From positions 1 to 27,386 of the forward strand of contig JBMNQI010000032.1 in NCBI GenBank assembly GCA_050944055.1: a DNA stretch of 27,386 nt, in the 5' to 3' direction. Below are positions 1 through 7,206 of this stretch, piece after piece. Numbering within the stretch: the first letter of the stretch is position 1; the number at the start of each line of letters is the position of its first letter. The notes beneath the pieces are model-generated. The model was not told the DNA's origin. It searched no databases and was given only the letters and a program-made list of their open reading frames with translations. The position numbers and the translations under genes were made by a program. This DNA comes from JBMNQI01 sp050944055 (GTDB lineage Bacteria > Bacillota > Clostridia > Oscillospirales > Oscillospiraceae).

Positions 1-911
1 TCGGCAGTCCCGTCTGGTCCAGCCTTCCGACGATGAATCTGCTCACCTACATTGAGGAGCTGCCCGACAGCGTGGCCGGCAAGCACGCCTTCTTCTACTG
101 CACGCACGGCATGACGCCCGGCCGATGTGTGCTGCGCGGCATACGCCCTTTGAATGACAAGGGCTTTGTGGTTCTTGGCTGGAAGGACTGGTACGGCTCC
201 GCTTCCCTGCCCGGTCATCTGAAGCCCTGGTTTACCGACGGCCATCCGGATGAAATTGACCTGGCTTATGCCGAAGCCTTCGGCGCCGCCATGGTGCGTC
301 ACAGCCTGGCCTGCAGCGCGGGCGATACCTCGGTAGTGCCCGAATTCCCCGGCGAGGCTGTATGCGACGCCCTGTACGGCATCGGTCACCCATTCATCTT
401 TACACAGCCCGGACATGAGCCCCCCCAACCTCAGTTTGACTCCGACGGGCCCAAATTCAAAAAGCCCGGCGAGTATCCGCCGCTTAAATATCAGAGCTCC
501 ATGGCTTATGTCATGGAGCTGGAGGGCTTCTCCATGGATGCTGATCCAAACTCCGTGGGTCGGGAGGTCTGGTTTGACCCTGAGACCTGCATCGGCTGCA
601 ACCGCTGCGTGAAGGCCTGCTTCTGCGACAATATTGACGGCTCCACCAAGCCGCCCACGCTGAAGAATCCCTTCTGCGAGCCCTGCAATTTCTGCGAGGG
701 TGTCTGCCCCACAGGCGCCCTGCACGTCAAATTCAACCCGCCCCCCAAGACCGAGGAAGAGAGCCGCGCCCAGTTTAAGGCCTTCCGCGATATCCTATAC
801 CGCTGCGAAGCGACCGGCGTCTTTCGCCGCCTGACGCGGGAAGAGGACATCGGCTGGACCACTCCATGGGAGGTCGTAACCGGGCACCCCAGGCACAAGG
901 AGATTCCCTGA
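1..911 (+). CDS. EFR1-like flavodoxin/4Fe-4S ferredoxin fusion, 5' end cut by window edge
   Basis: This is probably a cytosolic electron carrier joining a flavodoxin-type FMN domain to a bacterial two-cluster ferredoxin. The frame is open from base 3 to the edge, and the codons before the first ATG (position 33) read GSPVWSSLPT, which resembles the flavodoxin loop of EFR1-family proteins. The gene therefore begins outside the window. Counting from that ATG, the ferredoxin part has two CxxCxxCxxxC motifs, with cysteines 186/189/192/196 and 215/218/221/225. The second is followed by Pro as in classic 2[4Fe-4S] ferredoxins. The flavodoxin remnant covers about residues 1-110, with the THG strand near residue 24. 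It converges on the minus-strand flavoenzyme genes, so it is not in their operon, but it could supply low-potential electrons to them. That link is inference from position. Confidence 0.8.
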   Translation, partial: GSPVWSSLPTMNLLTYIEELPDSVAGKHAFFYCTHGMTPGRCVLRGIRPLNDKGFVVLGWKDWYGSASLPGHLKPWFTDGHPDEIDLAYAEAFGAAMVRHSLACSAGDTSVVPEFPGEAVCDALYGIGHPFIFTQPGHEPPQPQFDSDGPKFKKPGEYPPLKYQSSMAYVMELEGFSMDADPNSVGREVWFDPETCIGCNRCVKACFCDNIDGSTKPPTLKNPFCEPCNFCEGVCPTGALHVKFNPPPKTEEESRAQFKAFRDILYRCEATGVFRRLTREEDIGWTTPWEVVTGHPRHKEIP

Positions 912-979
912 CACCGGTTCGTCTCTGTACGGCGCCGGGAAGAGGATTTAGTAAAACATCAAAAAACGGCTCTAAATTG

Positions 980-1012
980 ATGATGGGATGCAGCTGCTGC
1001 GCATCCCATCAT
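980..1012. terminator. Bidirectional hairpin between convergent genes
   Basis: A perfect 12-bp inverted repeat (ATGATGGGATGC, 980-991, with its complement at 1001-1012) has a 9-nt loop. On the plus strand it is followed by TTTATTG. On the minus strand an oligo-T run comes about 11 nt after the stem. It sits 68 bp after the ferredoxin gene stop and 42 bp after the OYE1 stop, so it probably ends transcription from both sides. The U-tracts are not classic. Confidence 0.6.
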
Positions 1013-1054
1013 TTATTGCGATATAATTTAAGCGACTTGGAAATTTTACCTCTC

Positions 1055-3241
1055 TTACAGCAACATAACCGCCTGGTAGGCCCCGTATGTCGCTGCGCCG
1101 ATAACCGTCGGGACCACACAGTCGCCGACGGGCTTGACAACGGGCGCAGTGCCCTCAAACGGAGCGGCTGCGTCCGGCACGGGTACCATGCCCGCGCAGT
1201 TTATGACGGTGTCCGCCGGTATGAAAACTTCGCCCGCGGCCCCCCTGGCGGTCACGCCTTTTTCCGTTACGGACACGCAGGCGTATCCCTCATACAGTTC
1301 AACGCCGGTATTCTCAAACATCAGCAGATAAGTCTCCACGGAATCGAACGGCGTACCGTTAGGCGGGCCAAAATTCTTCAGGATCTGCGGCGACCGGCTG
1401 AGCAGCGTGACCTTGCGCCCCTGGTCGCCCCAATGTATAGCCGCTTCGCAGCCTGTAAGCCCGCCTCCCACAACAACAACCTTCTGCCCGACCTTTTCCG
1501 GATGCAAATAGGCCGTTGTGGCATCGAGGACATTTGCGCCGGCCTTGCAGGGACACTTGAGCTGCGCGGGCTTGCCGCCAGTGGCAACAATGACGGCGTC
1601 CGCATGTTCGGCCTTGACTTCCTCCGGCGTAACAGCATGGCCCAGGCGGATATCCACGCCCATCTTCGCAATGCGTTTGGCTACATTGTCCTTATAGCGT
1701 TTGAGGGTTGTTTTGAAGCGGTCAAAATCCGCATACCGGAGAATGCCGCCAAGCTCGCGTTCCTTCTCAAAGAGAATTACCCGGAAGCCCCGGGCCGCAG
1801 CAAATTCCGCGGCCTTCATGCCGGCAATGCCGCCGCCGACTATAACAAGTTTCTTCCCTTCAACGGTCTTCTTAATCTGCCGCTCTTCCTCGCTGCATGT
1901 CATCAGGTTCACGGGGTTTACGGTGCAGTGCCCGTTCAGCCTGCACTGGGCGCAGCGCAAGCAGTTATTGATGAACTCAGGCTTTCCCTCGTAGGCTTTT
2001 CGTGCAAACGCGGGGTCGGCAATAAGCAGCTGACGCGCCATAATGACAAAATCAACCTTACCGTCGGCAATCGCCCTGTCGCAAAGAGCCGGGTCGGTCA
2101 TACCGCCGACAACGCCCACCCTGATGTTCTTCACGGCTGCCTTTACGGCCGCGGCGCACTCGAGATTCAGGCCTTCCGGATAGTAGAAGTTGCTGATAGT
2201 GCGGCTGTTATACAGCGCGTTGTGATGCAGCCCGGCTGAGATGTGGGCAATATCCAAAAGACCTGGATACTTGTCCAATTCCTGGAAGAAGCGCACTGAA
2301 TCCTCCACCGAGAGCATATGTTCAAATGCCAGATGATCTGACAGCGGACGGCAATTCTCTTCGCCGGACCAGCGCATTTCAATGATGAACTCCTCGCCGA
2401 CAGCCTCGCGGACACGCTGCAAAACCATTATAGGAAAGCGGCAGCGATTTTCAAAGGAACCGCCGAACTCATCCGTACGCTTATTAAACCGGGGAGACAG
2501 CCACTGGGAAAACATAAATCCGTGTCCGCTGTGTATGTTTATGCCGTCCAGCCCGCAGTCCTTGGCCACCTTGGCGCAATGAGCCAGGGCATCCGCGAAT
2601 TCCTCCATCTGCTCACGCGTAGCGCCGTGTATCACAAGGCCGTCATGACTGCCCATACCCCCGAATTTGGGGCGGCTGTACCCGTCATAGTTCTCCGTGA
2701 GAATCATGTCGCTTGGGCCGTAAATCTTGTCCGGGCGCTTCATAGGCCGCCCGTTTTTATCCTTGGGCACATATGCAGGAGGCATAGGAGGCATGCCCTT
2801 GAGGTCCGTAGGCGGCACGCCGCCGCCCGGGCCGGCAGGAGGCTCCATGCCCGGCAGGCCGGGAATACCGTCGCCGCCATCGGCGTGGCCGAAAACTCCG
2901 GTGTGGCTAAATGATGTAAATGCAAGAGCTCCTTCCTCGTGGCAAGCCTGGGCATAGCGGCGAAAGCTGTCCTTGAGCAGCTCAGTGGGCTCCGCCTCGC
3001 AGAAAGCGTACATAGCGTGTACTGCACAGCCGTAAATGATATCGTTCTCGCCGGACATAACCCGCGCGCAGCCACCCCGAGCCACATCACGGTAGAAATT
3101 AATGGCCTGATCCGACATGGCGCCGTTTGCGCCCTCATTTGGAATCTCGGCGCCAAGCGGCGCCACACAAATGCGGTTGCGATAGGTTTTCCCCCGGATA
3201 GTTATCGGAGAAAAAAGGCTGGGATACATAAGCTCAGACAT
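1055..3241 (-). CDS. OYE-family FMN/4Fe-4S/FAD reductase (OYE1), BaiCD/2,4-dienoyl-CoA reductase-like
   Basis: This 728-residue protein has the three-part architecture of 2,4-dienoyl-CoA reductase, BaiCD/BaiH and clostridial enoate reductases. An FMN-binding TIM barrel covers about residues 1-415, an iron-sulfur linker 427-439, and an FAD/NAD(P) module 463-728 with GGGIAG at 469 and GGGLTG at 592. The family passes electrons from NAD(P)H through FAD and the cluster to FMN, then to an activated C=C bond. The family motif HxxHGY reads HSGHGF here, so Phe242 stands where Tyr is usual. The cluster cysteines are 427, 430, 433 and 439, closer together than in E. coli FadH. A Gly/Pro/Met-rich loop fills about 121-157. 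ATG is preceded by GGAGG at good spacing. No signal peptide is visible, so it should be cytosolic. The substrate is unknown. A 280-bp gap and a hairpin separate it from FAD2, so it may have its own promoter. Confidence 0.85.
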   Translation of the reverse strand: MSELMYPSLFSPITIRGKTYRNRICVAPLGAEIPNEGANGAMSDQAINFYRDVARGGCARVMSGENDIIYGCAVHAMYAFCEAEPTELLKDSFRRYAQACHEEGALAFTSFSHTGVFGHADGGDGIPGLPGMEPPAGPGGGVPPTDLKGMPPMPPAYVPKDKNGRPMKRPDKIYGPSDMILTENYDGYSRPKFGGMGSHDGLVIHGATREQMEEFADALAHCAKVAKDCGLDGINIHSGHGFMFSQWLSPRFNKRTDEFGGSFENRCRFPIMVLQRVREAVGEEFIIEMRWSGEENCRPLSDHLAFEHMLSVEDSVRFFQELDKYPGLLDIAHISAGLHHNALYNSRTISNFYYPEGLNLECAAAVKAAVKNIRVGVVGGMTDPALCDRAIADGKVDFVIMARQLLIADPAFARKAYEGKPEFINNCLRCAQCRLNGHCTVNPVNLMTCSEEERQIKKTVEGKKLVIVGGGIAGMKAAEFAAARGFRVILFEKERELGGILRYADFDRFKTTLKRYKDNVAKRIAKMGVDIRLGHAVTPEEVKAEHADAVIVATGGKPAQLKCPCKAGANVLDATTAYLHPEKVGQKVVVVGGGLTGCEAAIHWGDQGRKVTLLSRSPQILKNFGPPNGTPFDSVETYLLMFENTGVELYEGYACVSVTEKGVTARGAAGEVFIPADTVINCAGMVPVPDAAAPFEGTAPVVKPVGDCVVPTVIGAATYGAYQAVMLL

Positions 3242-3306
3242 CGTAATTCCTCCATTATAAGAATCCGCTGTTATTATGCTAAGAGTTTACCACAGCCTTA
3301 TCTGCC

Positions 3307-3361
3307 TGTCTTTAATCGCAGCAGACAAATTATTTATTGGCGCTTGTCCGATACAGACAAG
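3307..3361. promoter_or_regulatory. Two imperfectly spaced inverted repeats upstream of OYE1 (candidate operators)
   Basis: In the OYE1 upstream gap, CTTGTC and GACAAG face each other at 3343-3361 with a 7-nt spacer. TGTCT and AGACA face each other at 3307-3327 with an 11-nt spacer. The centres are about 35 bp apart. They could bind a dimeric regulator, but no regulator gene is in the window. A convincing promoter pair could not be fixed in this gap. Confidence 0.25.
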
Positions 3362-3424
3362 GAAAAAAGCTGCGGGCTTTGAGCCTCTCTGGAAGCTTCT
3401 TATGACCTTTGGTAAGTATTGAAG

Positions 3425-3456
3425 GAAAGCCGCTGTCCCAGAGAACAGCGGCTTTC
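3425..3456 (-). terminator. Probable terminator after FAD2
   Basis: A 12-bp perfect stem (GAAAGCCGCTGT, 3425-3436, and its complement 3445-3456) has an 8-nt loop. It lies 65 bp after the FAD2 stop. On the minus strand the stem ends in CTTTC and runs into CTTCAATACTT, which is U-rich but interrupted. It would limit read-through into OYE1. Confidence 0.6.
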
Positions 3457-3521
3457 TGCGCGGTAATAATGAGGTTTTAAATTAAGCCGTGAGCTATTGC
3501 GCATTGCGCTGCAATTCCGGG

Positions 3522-5420
3522 TTAAACAGCGTGAGCGGCATTTTTCCCCGCCAGCCAGCCATGCGTCATGGCCATGCCGATAGAGTTCCCGGCCATGGGC
3601 GTAACATACTTCTCGCCGTAGCGATTGCCGAGGCAATTGCCGCAGGTGTAAAGGCCGCGGATGGGGTTTTGCTTGTCGCCGCCGCGGGCCACACGGAATT
3701 CGCTGTCCGCTATTACTCCTGCCAGCGTCGCAAGGCCCAGGCTCGGTTTACCGCTCAGCTGCGTCTTGCCGCCGTAGAAGGGGGGTTCGTCTATAGGAAT
3801 CATCAGGTCCTTGTCTTTACCGTAGTCCGTATCGCCTTCCGGACTGCGGCAAAGCTCATTATAGTGTTCAATCTCCGCAAGGAAGGTCTCTTTTGCCTGC
3901 CCTTTATATCCAAGGAAATCCGCTAGCTCATCCAGCGTCTCGGCGGCATAAACCGTTTCGGGGAAACGGCTGGCTCCTGGCAGATGCATGCCGTACACCT
4001 TCGAGCCATTGGGGTCGCCCACCTTAATCTGCGCGAAGCTTTCCTGGCAGATTCTTGTCATTTCAGGCAGTCCGAAGTTGGGCGCGCCGTGGTCCAGTGT
4101 CGCTTTATATATGGTTTGCCAGATCTTTTTGTCAGCTACATAGCAGGCCAGCCCGTCGGGCTGCTGAAACAGGGCGCTGGCCGCTCCGTTAAAGCAGGCT
4201 TCGTTATAAAAGCGCTTGCCCAGGCAGTTCAGCTGGAGGATCGGAACAGTTCCCCAGGGCCCGGAGGGGCTGATTTTCCCCATAATGCTGCCGCGGGGGC
4301 TTGCCTGCATCACAGCCCCGGCCCAGCACATCATCTTGTGCCCGTCGCCACGGCGGGTTGATTTGCGCCGCCAGTTCTCCATTGTCTGGCCGTTGCGTTC
4401 GCCGTATTCCATGAGGCTATTGATAAGCGCCCAGCACATTTTTTCGTCTCCGATAAAGTCGCCGGCGGCCACGACCACGCCCTTTTCCGCCCGGAACAGA
4501 CGGTATGTACCCGGATTGCGCATGTCCTCTGCATAGACGCCCGTGACGTCCCCCGCCTCATTCTGCTGCAGGACTATCCCCCGGTGCTCAAAGAACCAGT
4601 CCGCTCCATGCTCCTGGGTGTAATACATGATATACTTGTTAAAGTAGCCAAGGTCGTTGCCCTGATGACCATAAAACTGGATATTGCAGGGCCATGTCTT
4701 ATAGTCCGCCTGTACTATGGGATAGCTTACGCCCTCGTGCTGGTGGTGATTGATGGCCAGGGGATGCTCCAGCAAATCGGTATAGTCCACCGTGACGTCC
4801 CGACGGCCGAAAATATCGACCTTAAGCTCAACGGCTCCATCCTCCTTCTGCCGGCGCTCGCGCATGCTTTCGAATACTTCCATCATTCGGTCCATCATGG
4901 GGCCGGAATATTGGACAAATTTCCGGATAAGATCCGGGTCGCAGTTTCCGTTGCTTCGTTTGAAAAACTCGTAAGCGATTTCGCCGGTATTGTATGGGCC
5001 GAAGCCTCTTTCAATCAGCCATTTGGAATTGACATGTCCGATATCGCCGCCATACCAGCCTCCGGAAGCCATATTCTTGTTGGCAAGCTTCACAAAACCG
5101 TCCACAGGCTGAACTTCCAGAACCGCCACGGTTGCGCCTTCGTCCACTGCGCCCAAAGCTGCCGCAAGGCCTCCGTTGCCTCCGCCGACCACCACCACAT
5201 CTCGGGTGATGATTTCTTTAACCTTCTTCGGGTCAATAACCGGCGCTTCCCCCAGCCAGTCGCCAGGTCCGCTTATGCCATATACGCGGTTGTCCGCCCT
5301 GGCCGCCGCACGGGCCTTTGCATACTCTTCCGGCGTAGAAGGCCTGTCTTCCATGACGGGAGGCCCCTCATGTTCCGGTTTATCATTATCGGGAGTTTTC
5401 TTCTTTTCGGATATATCCAT
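3522..5420 (-). CDS. FAD-dependent oxidoreductase (FAD2), FAD_binding_2 superfamily
   Basis: This 632-residue protein belongs to the flavoprotein superfamily that contains fumarate and urocanate reductases and 3-ketosteroid dehydrogenases. A charged leader of about 70 residues, without a signal peptide, precedes the FAD dinucleotide motif VVVVGGGNGG (75-84). The C-terminus holds the second FAD-contact region, with CGNCLG and then Tyr605, Gly611 and a GxAxTHG stretch. The GGxHG signature expected of fumarate reductases is absent. The tail looks more like the ketosteroid-dehydrogenase branch, although the Tyr-to-Gly spacing is two residues longer than I recall for KstD. No heme or FMN-binding domain is attached, so the electron partner must be separate. 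It starts 15 bp after the FAD1 stop with an AAGGAG site, so the two are co-transcribed and may form a complex. The exact reaction is unknown. Confidence 0.8.
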   Translation of the reverse strand: MDISEKKKTPDNDKPEHEGPPVMEDRPSTPEEYAKARAAARADNRVYGISGPGDWLGEAPVIDPKKVKEIITRDVVVVGGGNGGLAAALGAVDEGATVAVLEVQPVDGFVKLANKNMASGGWYGGDIGHVNSKWLIERGFGPYNTGEIAYEFFKRSNGNCDPDLIRKFVQYSGPMMDRMMEVFESMRERRQKEDGAVELKVDIFGRRDVTVDYTDLLEHPLAINHHQHEGVSYPIVQADYKTWPCNIQFYGHQGNDLGYFNKYIMYYTQEHGADWFFEHRGIVLQQNEAGDVTGVYAEDMRNPGTYRLFRAEKGVVVAAGDFIGDEKMCWALINSLMEYGERNGQTMENWRRKSTRRGDGHKMMCWAGAVMQASPRGSIMGKISPSGPWGTVPILQLNCLGKRFYNEACFNGAASALFQQPDGLACYVADKKIWQTIYKATLDHGAPNFGLPEMTRICQESFAQIKVGDPNGSKVYGMHLPGASRFPETVYAAETLDELADFLGYKGQAKETFLAEIEHYNELCRSPEGDTDYGKDKDLMIPIDEPPFYGGKTQLSGKPSLGLATLAGVIADSEFRVARGGDKQNPIRGLYTCGNCLGNRYGEKYVTPMAGNSIGMAMTHGWLAGKNAAHAV

Positions 5421-5435
5421 ACACTTTTCTCCTTA

Positions 5436-7121
5436 TTACTTTCCGGCCGCTGCGTTTCTGCCTGCCACATATCCGTAAAACATACACAGGGAATGACTCA
5501 GGCCGGGGATGCAGATGGGATACTCCACGGCGTAGCAGTTGCCCTGCACGTTACCCGCTACAAACAGCCCCTGCAGTATATCCCCCTCGTTTGTATAGAC
5601 CCTGCACTCCTCGTCGCTCTCCAGGCCGCCTATGTCAACAAGCATTGCGGAAAGGCCGAAGCCGCTTGCATAGAAGGGGGGTTTTTCGATGGGGAACAGA
5701 CGGCTTGCCGCCTTGTTGAAATCAGCGTCGAAGCCGTTGCGGGCAAGCTCATTATACCGGGCAATAGAGCGCAGCGCCGCTTCCTTGTCGATATCCAGCT
5801 TCTCAAGAAGCTCTTCCAGGGTATCGGCTGCAATTACCGCACCCTTTTCTATTGCAACCCGGAATTTTGCCTCCGACATGGTCTCATCCATCATATTCAA
5901 AGGCCGGTCCCTATCATAGGAGCTGACGCAGCCGTGGTTGGGAGGCATGTAGGCCAGCTGCTCCCGCCAATTATCATCGAAAATCTGATAGATAAAGCGT
6001 CCGGGCTGAAGCTCAATCTGGTTTTGCAGCTGCTGACCGGGAACATTTTCATTCATAAATCTCTGCCCGTGCTTGTTCAGGAATAAAAACGGCGTGTTGC
6101 CCAGCCCCAGAAATCCCGGCCGGCCCATGTTGTGGCTCATTACCGCATGGTTCTGCTGCACCGCCGCCCCCAGCCAGGATCCAAGCTTAAGGCCGTCTCC
6201 GGTATTCTGGACAACAAATCGGCCGGCTGTATCCTTTGCCTTCATAGACATGACCGGCGTCTTCTTGCGCAAAACTCCCGGCGTAAAGTGGGTCATAATC
6301 GCGGGATTGCCGGAGTTATCGCCCGTGGCCAGCACGATGCCCTTCTTTGCCGTAACGCGTATATAGCGCCCATCCTGGCAGTCCTTTGCCAAAACGGCGC
6401 AGACCCGCCCGTTTTTCTGCTCCAGCTTCGAAGCGGAGAAGCCGTAAAGGGCCTGAACGCCCAGCTCCTCAGTACATTTTTTCATCGTCGCCTTCAACAC
6501 GGGCTTATGTCCCGGAATGAAGATGAGAGAGTTGGGATAAACAGGGAACTCTTCCTTCGTGAAGTCGTACTTTTCCGGAAGCGGCCAGGACAGAGGCTTC
6601 ATATGGAACCTGCGCTTGTCCTCCGGAATCACCTCGTCTGAGCACCGGGCAATATACAGCTCGGGTACAACGTCAATAAACCAGTCAAAGACCTTATGGG
6701 CATTATGGGCCCAGCGGGAAATAATGGTGCGTTTAATGCGGTAGGAGCATTCCTGCATTATGCGGTTTGTCACCTCGTCCGGATCCACGGAGGGACGGCC
6801 GAAATACTCGTTTATGCGGCCGCCTATCACGGCAAACTGACCGCTCCGGGCGCTTATACCGGCAGTCTTCTCCAGAACAATCACCGAAGCCCCCGCCTCC
6901 GCCGCGGAGCGGGCGGCGCATACGCCGGCCACACCGGCACCGACAACAACCACATCCGCCGTGAGGCTGTTCTTAATCTCCGCCTCGTCAATCTGCGGCT
7001 CCGGCTCCAGCCAGCCGCTGTCGAGCCCGTCGTCCGGCAGGCTGGCGCCCATCATCATTTCCTCAAGAGCGCCTGCTGGCATTTCTTCCGGTGCATCAGG
7101 CATTGATGTCCTCTTATCCAT
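5436..7121 (-). CDS. FAD-dependent oxidoreductase (FAD1), FAD_binding_2 superfamily
   Basis: This 561-residue paralogue of FAD2 has low overall similarity to it. A Met/Glu/Asp-rich leader of about 55 residues ends in a W-L-x-P-x-P-x-I segment that FAD2 shares in related form (W-L-G-E-A-P-x-I). The FAD motif DVVVVGAGVAG follows at 56-66. The C-terminal FAD region reads AGNVQGNCY, then EYP with Tyr534 and Gly540. These sit the same distance from the end as Tyr605 and Gly611 of FAD2. No signal peptide, heme site or fumarate-reductase GGxHG motif is seen. The ATG follows an AAAGGAG site. It lies 85 bp after SBP1, with a hairpin in between, and 15 bp before FAD2. It is most simply a cytosolic redox enzyme acting on the same unknown substrate as its neighbours. 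Confidence 0.8.
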   Translation of the reverse strand: MDKRTSMPDAPEEMPAGALEEMMMGASLPDDGLDSGWLEPEPQIDEAEIKNSLTADVVVVGAGVAGVCAARSAAEAGASVIVLEKTAGISARSGQFAVIGGRINEYFGRPSVDPDEVTNRIMQECSYRIKRTIISRWAHNAHKVFDWFIDVVPELYIARCSDEVIPEDKRRFHMKPLSWPLPEKYDFTKEEFPVYPNSLIFIPGHKPVLKATMKKCTEELGVQALYGFSASKLEQKNGRVCAVLAKDCQDGRYIRVTAKKGIVLATGDNSGNPAIMTHFTPGVLRKKTPVMSMKAKDTAGRFVVQNTGDGLKLGSWLGAAVQQNHAVMSHNMGRPGFLGLGNTPFLFLNKHGQRFMNENVPGQQLQNQIELQPGRFIYQIFDDNWREQLAYMPPNHGCVSSYDRDRPLNMMDETMSEAKFRVAIEKGAVIAADTLEELLEKLDIDKEAALRSIARYNELARNGFDADFNKAASRLFPIEKPPFYASGFGLSAMLVDIGGLESDEECRVYTNEGDILQGLFVAGNVQGNCYAVEYPICIPGLSHSLCMFYGYVAGRNAAAGK

Positions 7122-7143
7122 AGCTGCTCCTTTCTTTAAAAAG

Positions 7144-7176
7144 CGGGCGGTTCCATTGAAAAAACAGAACCGCCCG
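7144..7176 (-). terminator. Intercistronic hairpin with T-run between SBP1 and FAD1
   Basis: A 10-bp perfect GC-rich stem (CGGGCGGTTC, 7144-7153, and its complement 7167-7176) has a 13-nt loop. On the minus strand it is followed by CTTTTT and then directly by the FAD1 ribosome binding site. It has the form of an intrinsic terminator but lies inside an apparent operon. It may act as a partial terminator or 3'-end protector that makes the binding protein more abundant than the enzymes. Confidence 0.65.
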
Positions 7177-7206
7177 AAGTTTATATGTACGGGTCTTCAG
7201 AATGCC

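Noticed and set aside
866..2239. 457-residue plus-strand open frame antisense to OYE1
   Set aside because: It lies opposite a clear OYE gene, has no recognisable family motifs, and long antisense frames are common in this GC-rich sequence.
3254..3282. TATAAT with a weak TTAGCA 17 bp upstream, directly before OYE1
   Set aside because: Transcription would start inside the ribosome binding site, so it cannot be the working promoter.
4584..6086. 500-residue plus-strand open frame antisense to FAD1/FAD2
   Set aside because: It spans the junction of two well-supported flavoprotein genes on the other strand and resembles nothing.
3522..7121. Annotation of FAD1/FAD2 as fumarate reductase subunits
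   Set aside because: The FAD fold is shared, but the fumarate-reductase C-terminal GGxHG signature and any heme or FMN-binding domain are missing.
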